From Tissierella sp. MB52-C2 (GTDB lineage: Bacteria; Bacillota; Clostridia; Tissierellales; Tissierellaceae), in assembly GCF_030931715.1 (NCBI RefSeq), contig NZ_CP133261.1, positions 124,001-188,000 of the forward strand: a stretch of 64,000 nucleotides of DNA. The letters run 5' to 3'. Below, piece after piece: positions 37,867-46,924 of this stretch (the first letter of the stretch is position 1; each line of letters begins with the position of its first letter). The notes below the pieces were generated by a model. The model had not been told where the DNA came from. It did no database searches and was given only the letters and a program-made list of their open reading frames with translations. A program made the translations under genes and the position numbers.

Positions 37867-38160
37867 ATGAAAACACACCAATTAACAGATGAAAAAATTA
37901 AGAACTTGTTACTTAGGGTACAAACAGGAAGTTTTTCCACTATTAATACAGACGGTACCCCTTATACTACCCCAGTTCATTTTGTCTATATGGATAACCA
38001 AATATACATTCAAGGGAAAAAGCATACAAATGAGCATGATATATATTTCAAGATGTAAATGTATTATTCAATATAAAGAAATCAGCAAGTTGGTAAGGAT
38101 CTATGTCAAGGATAGCTTGATGCTGAGATAGCGGGGTTCTGAATTAGTATTTAATTAGCT
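37867..38160 (+). pseudogene. Pyridoxamine-phosphate-oxidase-fold (PPOX) protein, truncated
   Basis: The first 55 codons (LLLRVQTGSFSTINTDGTPY, TTPVHFVYMDNQIYIQGKK) match the start of small PPOX/split-barrel flavoproteins. The frame stops at 38058. A shift then gives DVNVLFNI, as expected for the next strand (DGxNPxVxFxV region), before it decays. A GGAGG lies at 37842-37846 but without a well-spaced start. A related intact PPOX gene lies 1 kb downstream. Confidence 0.7.
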
Positions 38161-38192
38161 AACTTTTATACCAGTATGAAAAGAGGGATAAT

Positions 38193-39014
38193 TTGAGTGA
38201 CAAGATATTATTGATAAATGATTTGCCAGGTTATGGGAAGGTGGCACTAGCTGCGATGATTCCCGTACTATCCCATATGGGTTTTGATCTATATAATCTA
38301 CCCACAGCATTGATTTCAAACACATTTGATTATGGAAAATTTGAAGTATTGGAAACAACTGAATATATGAAAAACACAATATCTGTATGGAAAGAGCTAG
38401 GATTTAACTTTGATGGGATTTCAACAGGCTTTATTATGTCTGAGGAACAGGTAAGACTTGTAGCAGATTATTGTCAAGAACAATCCCAGAAGGGCACCAT
38501 AGTATTTGTAGACCCTATTATGGGGGATGACGGGAAGTTATATAATGGAGTAACTAATCAAACTATAGAATACATGAGACAACTCTGTTCAGTTGCAGAT
38601 TATATCGTTCCTAATTATACAGAAGCAGCATTTTTAGCAGGTGTAGATATTAAAAATGAAGGAATATCATTGGAAGAAGGATATGAATTAATAGATAGAT
38701 TAAGAGAATTAGGTTCTAAATCTATTGTAATTACAAGTGTAAATCTTAAGGATAATACTGCTGTATTGGGCTACGATTCCAAAGAAGATACATATTTCAG
38801 CCTGTCATTTGAGTATGTGGCAGTCAGATTTCCAGGAACGGGAGATGTATTTTCATCAGTAATGATGGGAAAAGTGCTTTTGGGAGCACCTTTACAGGAC
38901 TCTGCACAAAAAGCTATGGATTACGTAAAGGATATTATAATACTGAGTAAGGATAATGTAGATAAATTCAAAGGGATACCAATAGAAGCTTGGCTTGATA
39001 AAATGGATATATAA
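38193..39014 (+). CDS. Pyridoxal/pyridoxamine kinase
   Basis: The 273-residue kinase phosphorylates B6 vitamers to the coenzyme form. LLINDLPGYGKVALAAMIPV at the N-terminus, FVDPIMGDDGKLY in the centre, PNYTEAAFLAG and the anion-hole/catalytic motif PGTGDVFSS near residue 225 match the PdxY/PdxK-like ribokinase family. The start is TTG after AGAGGGAT. It sits between a broken and an intact PPOX gene, so the three could have formed a B6-salvage group. Confidence 0.88.
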   Translation: MSDKILLINDLPGYGKVALAAMIPVLSHMGFDLYNLPTALISNTFDYGKFEVLETTEYMKNTISVWKELGFNFDGISTGFIMSEEQVRLVADYCQEQSQKGTIVFVDPIMGDDGKLYNGVTNQTIEYMRQLCSVADYIVPNYTEAAFLAGVDIKNEGISLEEGYELIDRLRELGSKSIVITSVNLKDNTAVLGYDSKEDTYFSLSFEYVAVRFPGTGDVFSSVMMGKVLLGAPLQDSAQKAMDYVKDIIILSKDNVDKFKGIPIEAWLDKMDI

Positions 39015-39061
39015 ATAATCTGATTCTTTGAAGAATGAATAGTAAAAAGGAGTTCATAAAC

Positions 39062-39622
39062 ATGAGAAGAAAAGATAGAGAAATGGGTAGGGACTTTGGG
39101 TACTATGTAATAGATAAGGCTAGATACGGAATACTCTCAATGATAGATGGTGATGAACCATATGGGATACCTCTGTCCATAATAAGACATGAAGAAAATC
39201 TTTACTTCCATTCAGCTAAGGATGGAAGAAAGGTATGTACATTGACAAATAATCCGAGTGTCAGTGTAGCATTTGTAGGGGAGATAAGAATTCCAGATAA
39301 CTTTACTGAAGAGGAATTAAAAGAAATAGCATCTGATGAATCTAAAGCTATATTATTGATTAGCAGTGTATTTACTACTGAATATGAATCAGCAGTAATA
39401 AAAGGCAAAGTCGAAATAGTTGAAGATGAGGAAGAAAGAATCAAAGCCATGAGGCTTATATGTGAAAAATATATCCCGACAAAGATGAAGTATTTTGATA
39501 TGGCAATTAAGGCTGGATTAAAAAGAACGAATATATATAGAATCCGCATGGAAGAAATAAAATCTAAAAGAAAGAGATATGATAAACAAGGCAAAGAGAT
39601 GAAATATGGGAGAATGAAATAA
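39062..39622 (+). CDS. NimA-like PPOX-fold flavoprotein
   Basis: AAAGGAG before the ATG at 39062 decides the start (186 residues). MRRKDREM, YGILSMIDGDEPYGIPLS, LYFHSAKDGRKV and NPSVSVAFVGE match the pyridoxamine-5'-phosphate-oxidase-related, 5-nitroimidazole-reductase-like (NimA) group. FMN binding is expected. The reaction is unknown. It follows the pyridoxal kinase by 47 bp and may be in one transcript with it. Confidence 0.88.
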   Translation: MRRKDREMGRDFGYYVIDKARYGILSMIDGDEPYGIPLSIIRHEENLYFHSAKDGRKVCTLTNNPSVSVAFVGEIRIPDNFTEEELKEIASDESKAILLISSVFTTEYESAVIKGKVEIVEDEEERIKAMRLICEKYIPTKMKYFDMAIKAGLKRTNIYRIRMEEIKSKRKRYDKQGKEMKYGRMK

Positions 39623-39689
39623 AATTTGGATTTCTATGATGAAGTGACTTTGGAAAAGTGCATAGATAATTAATATTAGAAAGAATAAA

Positions 39690-39962
39690 AACTTAGAAAA
39701 GAAGAGTGAGCTTAGGAATACTTATGCAGAGAGCTAAAGTTGGTGAGATTGAGCAAGGGATAGCAAGCCGAACATGGTCTTAAAGTTGGGAGATCGAATC
39801 TATCGTAGATATCCACGTAGATGCACGTTATAGTCATAAAATGTTTATGGATTATTTCCAGCATACTTGATGAGGTACATACCGTAAGGTCTATATAAAA
39901 TTGGAGTGGTAACATGAAGCTTCCGTCCCTTTGCATTTTGCAAAGAGATAGGAGCTTTTTTA
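39690..39962 (+). ncRNA. Orphan, divergent T-box-like leader
   Basis: AAGAAGAGTGAGC, GCAGAGAGC and GTTGGTGAGATT resemble Stem I. The specifier side reads GAA-CAU-G at 39772-39778, giving CAU (His) in the same register as the Trp T-box. The antiterminator box is degenerate (TTGGAGTGGTAACATG, 39901-39916), followed by a hairpin AGCTTCC...GGAGCT with a T-tract ending at 39962. No intact gene follows; a recombinase remnant does. Confidence 0.7.
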
Positions 39963-40030
39963 AATTTACAAAATAAAATATAAAGAATAAGAGTATGATA
40001 AAATGAACGAAAGGAAATTATGTTTTAAAA

Positions 40031-40128
40031 ACATACACTTCCACCAAGGAATCACTGGGTCCTTACGACATCTTTATTGACCTCTCAAGGCACGTAGAGA
40101 CAGTAGTGTTGATGGAGAAGGAATAGGA
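40031..40128 (+). repeat. Degenerate rlmD-3'-end-like repeat, copy B
   Basis: CCACCAAGG, CGACATCTTTATTGACCTC and CAAGGCACGTAGAGACAG align with copy A. In frame it reads DIFIDLSRHVETVVLMEKE and a stop, a good likeness of RlmD C-termini (DMFP...HVETVVLL). Confidence 0.7.
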
Positions 40129-40156
40129 TAAAATAGCAAAAGAACTAGAAGAATAG

Positions 40157-40492
40157 AGAGTCTCAAGCTGGAATGGAAAACCTAAATGGTATGAAAGTGG
40201 CATTAGAAAAATGTTATAGAATGAAAAATACAAAGGAGATATCCTTCTTTAAAAGACCTATACTGTTGATTTTCTGACTAAAGAGAGAGCGATAAATAAC
40301 GGAGAAATTCCAATGTATTATGTAAAGAAAAGTCATCCAGTAATTATTGATAAAAAAATTATATATAATGAACATCATCATCTAGATATGCTAAACCAAA
40401 CATTTAAAAAGCATGAAGATATTGAGGATTATACAAAAAAATATTTAGAAGAATTGAAAAAAATTAATGAACAACTATCAAAATTTATGTAA
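40157..40492 (+). pseudogene. Large serine recombinase remnant
   Basis: Reading through gives WNGKPKWYESGIRKML, a stop, NEKYKGDILL, a frame change near 40248, then KTYTVDFLTKERAINNGEIP followed by MYYVKKSHPVIIDKKI. These are the Recombinase-domain signatures of TnpX/TndX-type large serine recombinases. The end (HHHLDMLNQTFKKHEDIED onward) departs from the family and stops at 40490. The N-terminal resolvase domain is missing. The 290 bp after it hold nothing I recognise. Confidence 0.8.
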
Positions 40493-40782
40493 TAACTTAA
40501 GGGCGTTAAAATTAAATCAAAGATGAGTAATGTCTAAAATTGTCTAAATTCAATGGGTGCAAAGATTATCAGGGTGGGATATAATAATTATGCTGATTTA
40601 TTGAAAATAATAACACGTTATTTTTAACTTCATATGAATAATGTAAAGACAACGAGTTAATATAAGGAAAAGAAAGTATTCGTAATAGTTAAACTATGTG
40701 TATCAGAGAATATTTATTAGCAAACGGATAAATTAGAATTTGATTACATTGATTGTTAAAAACTTATTAATCGAGGTGGAAT

Positions 40783-41283
40783 ATGTTAGAAACAGAAAGA
40801 TTAGTTTTAAGAGATATAAGTAATGAAGATGCAGAGGACATTGTTCGCATCTGGAGTGACCCAAGAGTCAATAAGTATCTACAAGATCCTCTATATAGTA
40901 ATGTTGAAGTTATTAAGGGGATGATTCCTGTCATCAATAGCAGTTTAAATTATGCGTTTGTAATTATTCAGAAAGACACTGAAACCATTATCGGAACGTG
41001 TGGGATTGGACCACAAGTAAGCTTGGAGGATGAATGGGAATTTGGATATTGTCTAGGGCCTGAAGCTTGGGGAAATGGTTACGCTACCGAAATACTTTGT
41101 GCTTTAATCCGATTAGCTCAGAAGAACGGCATTAAAGCCGTTGTTGGAGAAGTGGCAATAGACAATCTACAATCAGTAAAGGTCATGGAGAAGAACGGTT
41201 TACAGTTCTATAAAGACAGTGTTTTTACCAAGGCAGATGGCAGTGCAACATTCAAATCCAAGATATACAGGAGGATACTATAG
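40783..41283 (+). CDS. GNAT N-acetyltransferase (RimJ/RimL-like)
   Basis: A 166-residue protein beginning LETERLVLRDISNEDAEDI, the usual start of the Acetyltransf_3 group. The acetyl-CoA-binding region is GYCLGPEAWGNGYATEI. AVVGEVAIDNLQSVKVMEKNGL is the conserved C-terminal strand-helix. CGAGGTGG precedes the ATG. Substrate is unknown. It is intact although both flanks are decayed mobile DNA. Confidence 0.9.
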   Translation: MLETERLVLRDISNEDAEDIVRIWSDPRVNKYLQDPLYSNVEVIKGMIPVINSSLNYAFVIIQKDTETIIGTCGIGPQVSLEDEWEFGYCLGPEAWGNGYATEILCALIRLAQKNGIKAVVGEVAIDNLQSVKVMEKNGLQFYKDSVFTKADGSATFKSKIYRRIL

Positions 41284-41459
41284 ATTGGGAAAATGACATA
41301 ACTATAAAATTATTCAGTAATACAGGGGAATTATTATGATGGTTTTTGCTTATTTAAGTATTTTAGGCTATATTAAACCGATATTAGAATTAATGTAGTA
41401 TTAATAAAATCCAGGATAGGGTGAGCACTGTAATATTTGAAAAGTCAGCAATATGGATT

Positions 41460-41727
41460 ATGGTGTATATTGAAGATGGTAACTGTGACATATCCAATAA
41501 CCTTGCAGAAAATAGTATAAGACCATTTACTGTAGGAAGAAAAAGACTGGTTATTTGCATGAAGTCCAAAAGGTGCAACAGCAAAAGCAAATGAATTAAA
41601 TTCATATAAATATTTACAAATTCTTTTAACAGCTTTGACTAAAGAGTTCTTTCAAAAAAATGATAAACTAATAGACAATTTACTTCTTTGGAGTTCAAAT
41701 ATTAAAGAAGCATGCAAAATCAAATAA
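41460..41727 (+). pseudogene. IS66-family transposase C-terminal remnant
   Basis: YIEDGNCDISNNLAENSIRP then FTVGRKRLVI matches the IS66 TnpC catalytic end (usually SNNLAERxIKPFxxGRKNWLF). After a frame change near 41565, ATANELNSYKYLQILLTAL gives the last helices and a stop at 41725. The 5' two thirds are missing. Confidence 0.8.
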
Positions 41728-41835
41728 TCATGATAACTTAGGCAGCCAAAAATGGCTACCATTGTTGTATATACTAGTTAGTCTAAATCTAATTATCTAG
41801 AAGAGAGAATGTAAAGAGATGTAAAATATATTCTA

Positions 41836-42124
41836 AATGAATGTATTGGATTTGCAAGTAATCATAGTAGATACTACAAAATATCAGCTATTGATAAATA
41901 TTCAAGAAAGAGATATTTAGAATTAGTTAATGAACTTAGGATTTAAAGTTGAATTAGTTCAAACAGACAATGAATTATTCTACAATATAAGACAATTTAG
42001 CAGTTATAAAAAAAAATTCTTTATAGGATATAGTGAAAGATATAAAAATATAGCAAGAGAAATTCTTAGTTTACAGAAACCAAATGCAATAGCTAAGGAA
42101 TATTACTCTGAAAATGCTATTTAA
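41836..42124 (+). pseudogene. DDE (rve-type) transposase remnant
   Basis: One frame reads RYYKISAIDKYSRKRYLELV and stops; the next begins LGFKVELVQTDNELF at 41930. In intact IS481/IS3-like integrases these are contiguous (AIDEYSRKRYLE, then GFKxxxxQTDNGxEF), including the second catalytic Asp. The tail to 42124 is unrelated or diverged. It lies just left of the radical SAM cassettes. Confidence 0.72.
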
Positions 42125-42296
42125 GATGATATTACTAATAATTTTTTAAATCCACAGCATTATTTAGACAAAGTTTTTCAGGCTTCGTGTCACATATGTT
42201 TGAATTATCTAGAATTGTCGAAAAATTGTGAAAAAGACTTATTGATAACACTACACATAAATGATATAGTTATGATCAATAAGTTAGAGAATTCTA

Positions 42297-43814
42297 ATTA
42301 TTGATATTAGCCAAATATTAAATTAACTAGTTGTGATAGCTGAAATTTATAAATATAAAACTTTAGAATTTATGTTGAGCTATTACCTTAAAGGTAGACA
42401 GGCTTATATATTAATATAAGATAAGCATAAGATGAAATATAATAATAAATGCATACTATAAAGAATTGAACGCTATTAATTTAATAAAATATTTAAGAGG
42501 TGAAAACTAATGTCCAAGTTAAAAGAATCGGTTTATAATTACCATTTTAGAGTAAGTGATAGAAACTTTATATTTAATTGTAAAGAAAATGGTTTAATAG
42601 AAATAGATAATCCTAATTTAATAGATACACCTGAATACTTTGATGAGTTAATTAAGCAAGGATATTTAATAGATAATGAATCTGATGAATTTACAGAATT
42701 AATGAAAGAAGTTGACTACAAAGTGAAAAATGATTTTTTTACTTTGGATATAACATTGTCATTAACTGAAAAATGTAATTTTAATTGTATTTATTGCTAT
42801 CAAACTCGTAATCCAAATGAAATGACCATTAATGATGCAAATAAATTACTAGATCAAGTTCAAATATTACTTACAACGAAAAAATACAAGGAATTAAAGA
42901 TAACATATTTTGGTGGAGAACCGTTAATGAACTATGAGATTTTATTGTATTTAGATGATAAATTCAAAATGATGTGTGATAATCTTAATATATTATATCT
43001 ACCTTATATAGTAACAAATGGATATATGTTAGATAATCCCAACATTATAGATATTAAGTTTGAAGCAATTCAAATTACAATTGAAGGTATGAAAGAGACT
43101 CATAATCATTTAAGAAAATCTAACTTTAATAGTTTTGATAAGATAATATTAAATTTAGATAATATAATAGATAAGATTGAATCTAGAATTATTTTTAGGA
43201 TTAACTTATGTAAAGAAAATTCTTTAGAGGCTAAAGATTTAATCAAATATTTAGCTAAAAGGTATTTTAAATATTTGGATCGTATATCTTTTGCGTTTGC
43301 ACAAATGGAAAAGCATTCTTCAGAAGCAGAATTTCAAATGCTTAGTTATAAAGAGTATTCTGAGGTTTATTTAGAATGCTATAGGACACTTAAACTCTTA
43401 CATAAAGATATATCTGTTCCGAATAGATTGTCTAATCCATGTTCTTTTAGAACGGGAAATTCATATTACCTATCTCCTAAAAACAGGCTTTTATCATGTA
43501 TTGAAGATGATAATGAAGTTGAATATGAGTTTACTGTAGATAATGTTCTTTATGAAAGAGAACAATTTCCATATATTGATGAATGCAGTACATGTAAGGT
43601 TTTTCCATTATGTATGGGAGGTTGTCAAGCTAAAAGACAAAAGGGGATATCTGGATGTATACCAGAGAAAATCATATTGGATGATTTATTAAAGCTTGTT
43701 ATTGAAGAGCAATTTTAGCTAATTTAGCTTAAATAATATATTAAAAAGGAGGAGTTTAAATGAAAGTTTTAGTAGAAAGCAAGAAAAACCTAAAGAGTAA
43801 TTTTAATACACAAT
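42297..43814 (+). repeat. Duplicated maturase-peptide cassette, copy 1
   Basis: About 213 bp of upstream DNA, the complete maturase gene, a 41-bp linker and the peptide leader codons are repeated at a constant offset of 3,078 bp (45375-46892). Identity is nearly complete, with one difference noticed in the maturase coding sequence. It ends where the peptide cores diverge. Confidence 0.93.
42510..43718 (+). CDS. Radical SAM/SPASM peptide maturase, copy 1
   Basis: The 402-residue enzyme has an N-terminal 75 residues resembling the leader-binding/spacer region of peptide maturases. The radical SAM motif is CNFNCIYC (Cys89, Cys93, Cys96), with GGEP near 134. The SPASM region holds Cys in NPCSF, LLSC, ECSTCKVFPLCMGGC and SGC, enough for two auxiliary Fe-S clusters. 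Such enzymes install thioether or other cross-links in ribosomal peptides. AGAGGTG precedes the ATG. The precursor peptide gene starts 41 bp after the stop, behind AAGGAGG. The same protein is encoded at 45588 with one Val-to-Ile change near the C-terminus. Confidence 0.93.
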   Translation: MSKLKESVYNYHFRVSDRNFIFNCKENGLIEIDNPNLIDTPEYFDELIKQGYLIDNESDEFTELMKEVDYKVKNDFFTLDITLSLTEKCNFNCIYCYQTRNPNEMTINDANKLLDQVQILLTTKKYKELKITYFGGEPLMNYEILLYLDDKFKMMCDNLNILYLPYIVTNGYMLDNPNIIDIKFEAIQITIEGMKETHNHLRKSNFNSFDKIILNLDNIIDKIESRIIFRINLCKENSLEAKDLIKYLAKRYFKYLDRISFAFAQMEKHSSEAEFQMLSYKEYSEVYLECYRTLKLLHKDISVPNRLSNPCSFRTGNSYYLSPKNRLLSCIEDDNEVEYEFTVDNVLYEREQFPYIDECSTCKVFPLCMGGCQAKRQKGISGCIPEKIILDDLLKLVIEEQF

Positions 43815-43843
43815 CTTGTGGTTCTGGCATCGTAATATGCTAG
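43760..43843 (+). CDS. RiPP precursor peptide 1 (27 residues)
   Basis: Leader MKVLVESKKNLKSNFNT is followed by core QSCGSGIVIC. The strong AAAAAGGAGGAG site 7 nt before the ATG, the position after a SPASM maturase and the same leader in two more copies show that it is a real gene. Cys20 and the final Cys27 flank a small hydrophobic stretch, suggesting a thioether or other ring between them, by inference. No Gly-Gly protease site is seen between leader and core. Confidence 0.88.
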   Translation: MKVLVESKKNLKSNFNTQSCGSGIVIC

Positions 43844-43850
43844 CTAGTTA

Positions 43851-43894
43851 CTTAATATATAAATCCTCTTAATTAAGAGGATTTATATATTAAG
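43851..43894 (+). terminator. 44-bp perfect palindrome after peptide 1
   Basis: Two 22-nt arms centred on TTAA contain ATAAATCCTCTTAA and its complement. No T-tract follows, but the stem is strong and sits 7 nt after the peptide stop; it may terminate or stabilise the peptide mRNA. Copies 2 and 3 lack it. Confidence 0.65.
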
Positions 43895-43934
43895 TCAAAA
43901 AAATATGAAGAGATTATTAATTGGAGGAAAAAAT

Positions 43935-45038
43935 ATGCATTTTAAATTTAGAGGACAAAGATCATATTTAGATTTAGAAAATAATATTGTGAGAATTCAA
44001 GATACAAATTATCCTATTAAATTAGAAGTTAAACCCATATTAAAAAAGTTGTATGTTAAATTTAATTCGAATTGTAATATTAATTGTATTTATTGCTATC
44101 AAAATAGCAATCTTAGACATCAACCAATAAATAACTTAAGTGAGTATTACAATTTTTTAAATAGAATAATAACCCATTTTGATGAAATATATCTTTTTGG
44201 AGGAGAACCATTAATAGAAGACAATATTAGTAATGTATTAAAATTTTTAGATTTAATATATCCAAAGTCAGTTAATATCTTCACTAACGGATATCATACA
44301 GATAGAATAAAAGACATTGTTTTAAATAATGCACAGTTAAAAAATATGACTATTACAATAGATGGAACTGAGGAGTTTCATACTAAAAGACGAGTTACTA
44401 ATGAATATACATATAGTCATTTGCTTAATACAATTAAAATATATAAGTTAGCTAATAAAAATGTATCAATACAAATTAACATAGATAAAAATAATAATGG
44501 AGATTTAAAGAATACTTTAGAATATTTTGATACTGAGTTTTCAAATATAGGTAAGATTAATATTATATTAAATAGAGTTTTACATACAGAATATTCGTAT
44601 TCTCAACTAGAATTTATGGAATATATCAAATGCTTAGGTAATTTGAATAAATATAAAAACTTACACATATCTATTAACTCTAATATGTTAAGAAAAATAA
44701 TGGATATTCTAAGTGAGGAAGGAATATCTTATAATAGATGCGAGGTTGGAGATACATGGGTGTTGGATTTTAACACTAGTAGAATCTATACTTGTCCTGA
44801 AGATGAAAAATTGGTTATAGGAGAGTTTAATTATACAGATTCTTTTATGGATATAAAAAAAACAGAAGCTATAAAAGACTATAACAATAAAAATAATGAA
44901 AAATGCAATAATTGTCAATATAAATATATATGCTCTAGAGGATGCTTTATAGCAGATGATTTATACATACATGATTGCCAAGAAAACACTCTAAATGAAT
45001 TGAAGGCTACCCTAGATATGTTAGATTATATTATTTGA
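43935..45038 (+). CDS. Second, divergent radical SAM/SPASM maturase
   Basis: GGAGG before the ATG at 43935 decides the start (367 residues). CNINCIYC places Cys at 47, 51 and 54, FGGEP is near 90, and the SPASM region has Cys in RCEVG, YTCPED, KCNNCQYKYICSRGC and HDC. It shares the fold with the first maturase but little sequence, and has only about 45 residues before the radical SAM motif instead of 88, so it may lack a leader-binding domain. No precursor gene of its own was found beside it. It could carry out a second modification on the same peptides, by inference. Confidence 0.9.
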   Translation: MHFKFRGQRSYLDLENNIVRIQDTNYPIKLEVKPILKKLYVKFNSNCNINCIYCYQNSNLRHQPINNLSEYYNFLNRIITHFDEIYLFGGEPLIEDNISNVLKFLDLIYPKSVNIFTNGYHTDRIKDIVLNNAQLKNMTITIDGTEEFHTKRRVTNEYTYSHLLNTIKIYKLANKNVSIQINIDKNNNGDLKNTLEYFDTEFSNIGKINIILNRVLHTEYSYSQLEFMEYIKCLGNLNKYKNLHISINSNMLRKIMDILSEEGISYNRCEVGDTWVLDFNTSRIYTCPEDEKLVIGEFNYTDSFMDIKKTEAIKDYNNKNNEKCNNCQYKYICSRGCFIADDLYIHDCQENTLNELKATLDMLDYII

Positions 45039-45374
45039 CGAATAAGATGTAAATATAAGAATGTTCAAAAAGTGGAATATAAGTATATACAAAAAGTGAC
45101 CTAAGATACTTCGGAATCCTTCATAGAATTATTATCTAGGTACTGAATTTTGGATTGAATACTATAGGATGGATTTTTGATATATATAATATGGCTATGA
45201 TAAAGAATGCTATCTAATATGACATTAGCACTTGTAAGGGAAGCAAATATATCTGGCCACTTTGAAAAAAATAGAGTTAGTAGTAATTATTGTACAATGC
45301 TTCTCATATCTTTTAGCTATTATTTTAGCTATTAATTGAAAGAAGAGATTAGATGCATCTATATCAACCATCTG
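45039..45374 (+). other. Gap between the second maturase and cassette copy 2
   Basis: Short open frames only. The stretch LALVREANISGHFEKN near 45226-45275 could be a gene remnant, but I cannot place it. No peptide like the three precursors was found here. Confidence 0.4.
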
Positions 45375-46892
45375 ATTATTGATATTAGCCAAATATTAAA
45401 TTAACTAGTTGTGATAGCTGAAATTTATAAATATAAAATTTTAGAAGTTATGTTGGGCTATTACCTTAAAGGTAGACAGGCTTATATATTAATATAAGAT
45501 AAGCATAAGATGAAATATAATAATAAATGCATACTATAAAGAATTGAACGCTATTAATTTAATAAAATATTTAAGAGGTGAAAACTAATGTCCAAGTTAA
45601 AAGAATCGGTTTATAATTACCATTTTAGAGTAAGTGATAGAAACTTTATATTTAATTGTAAAGAAAATGGTTTAATAGAAATAGATAATCCTAATTTAAT
45701 AGATACACCTGAATACTTTGATGAGTTAATTAAGCAAGGATATTTAATAGATAATGAATCTGATGAATTTACAGAATTAATGAAAGAAGTTGACTACAAA
45801 GTGAAAAATGATTTTTTTACTTTGGATATAACATTGTCATTAACTGAAAAATGTAATTTTAATTGTATTTATTGCTATCAAACTCGTAATCCAAATGAAA
45901 TGACCATTAATGATGCAAATAAATTACTAGATCAAGTTCAAATATTACTTACAACGAAAAAATACAAGGAATTAAAGATAACATATTTTGGTGGAGAACC
46001 GTTAATGAACTATGAGATTTTATTGTATTTAGATGATAAATTCAAAATGATGTGTGATAATCTTAATATATTATATCTACCTTATATAGTAACAAATGGA
46101 TATATGTTAGATAATCCCAACATTATAGATATTAAGTTTGAAGCAATTCAAATTACAATTGAAGGTATGAAAGAGACTCATAATCATTTAAGAAAATCTA
46201 ACTTTAATAGTTTTGATAAGATAATATTAAATTTAGATAATATAATAGATAAGATTGAATCTAGAATTATTTTTAGGATTAACTTATGTAAAGAAAATTC
46301 TTTAGAGGCTAAAGATTTAATCAAATATTTAGCTAAAAGGTATTTTAAATATTTGGATCGTATATCTTTTGCGTTTGCACAAATGGAAAAGCATTCTTCA
46401 GAAGCAGAATTTCAAATGCTTAGTTATAAAGAGTATTCTGAGGTTTATTTAGAATGCTATAGGACACTTAAACTCTTACATAAAGATATATCTGTTCCGA
46501 ATAGATTGTCTAATCCATGTTCTTTTAGAACGGGAAATTCATATTACCTATCTCCTAAAAACAGGCTTTTATCATGTATTGAAGATGATAATGAAGTTGA
46601 ATATGAGTTTACTGTAGATAATGTTCTTTATGAAAGAGAACAATTTCCATATATTGATGAATGCAGTACATGTAAGGTTTTTCCATTATGTATGGGAGGT
46701 TGTCAAGCTAAAAGACAAAAGGGGATATCTGGATGTATACCAGAGAAAATCATATTGGATGATTTATTAAAGCTTATTATTGAAGAGCAATTTTAGCTAA
46801 TTTAGCTTAAATAATATATTAAAAAGGAGGAGTTTAAATGAAAATTTTGGTAGAAAGCAAGAAAAACCTAAAGAGTAATTTTAACACAGCGT
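45375..46892 (+). repeat. Duplicated maturase-peptide cassette, copy 2
   Basis: Same content as 42297-43814, shifted by 3,078 bp. A handful of differences lie in the non-coding upstream part (for example AAAACTTTAG versus AAAATTTTAG). Confidence 0.93.
45588..46796 (+). CDS. Radical SAM/SPASM peptide maturase, copy 2
   Basis: 402 residues, identical to the protein at 42510 except LKLIIEEQF for LKLVIEEQF at the C-terminus. The radical SAM Cys at 89, 93 and 96 and all SPASM Cys are retained, so both copies should be active. The same RBS and the same 41-bp linker lead to peptide 2. The near identity over 1.2 kb points to a recent tandem duplication or ongoing gene conversion. Confidence 0.93.
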   Translation: MSKLKESVYNYHFRVSDRNFIFNCKENGLIEIDNPNLIDTPEYFDELIKQGYLIDNESDEFTELMKEVDYKVKNDFFTLDITLSLTEKCNFNCIYCYQTRNPNEMTINDANKLLDQVQILLTTKKYKELKITYFGGEPLMNYEILLYLDDKFKMMCDNLNILYLPYIVTNGYMLDNPNIIDIKFEAIQITIEGMKETHNHLRKSNFNSFDKIILNLDNIIDKIESRIIFRINLCKENSLEAKDLIKYLAKRYFKYLDRISFAFAQMEKHSSEAEFQMLSYKEYSEVYLECYRTLKLLHKDISVPNRLSNPCSFRTGNSYYLSPKNRLLSCIEDDNEVEYEFTVDNVLYEREQFPYIDECSTCKVFPLCMGGCQAKRQKGISGCIPEKIILDDLLKLIIEEQF

Positions 46893-46924
46893 CTTGTGGT
46901 ATGGGCGTAATGCCAATATGCTAA
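46838..46924 (+). CDS. RiPP precursor peptide 2 (28 residues)
   Basis: Leader MKILVESKKNLKSNFNT differs from peptide 1 at one residue. The core ASCGMGVMPIC differs at most non-framework positions and is one residue longer. The framework Cys-Gly-x-Gly, Ile and final Cys are kept. AAAAAGGAGGAG precedes the ATG. Confidence 0.88.
   Translation: MKILVESKKNLKSNFNTASCGMGVMPIC

Noticed and set aside
39202-39594. Minus-strand 130-codon frame opposite the NimA-like gene
   Set aside because: The plus strand has a recognised family, good start and RBS; the minus frame does not.
42510-46796. Diversity-generating retroelement as the source of core variation
   Set aside because: No reverse transcriptase or template repeat was found in the window, and the changes are not confined to adenine positions.
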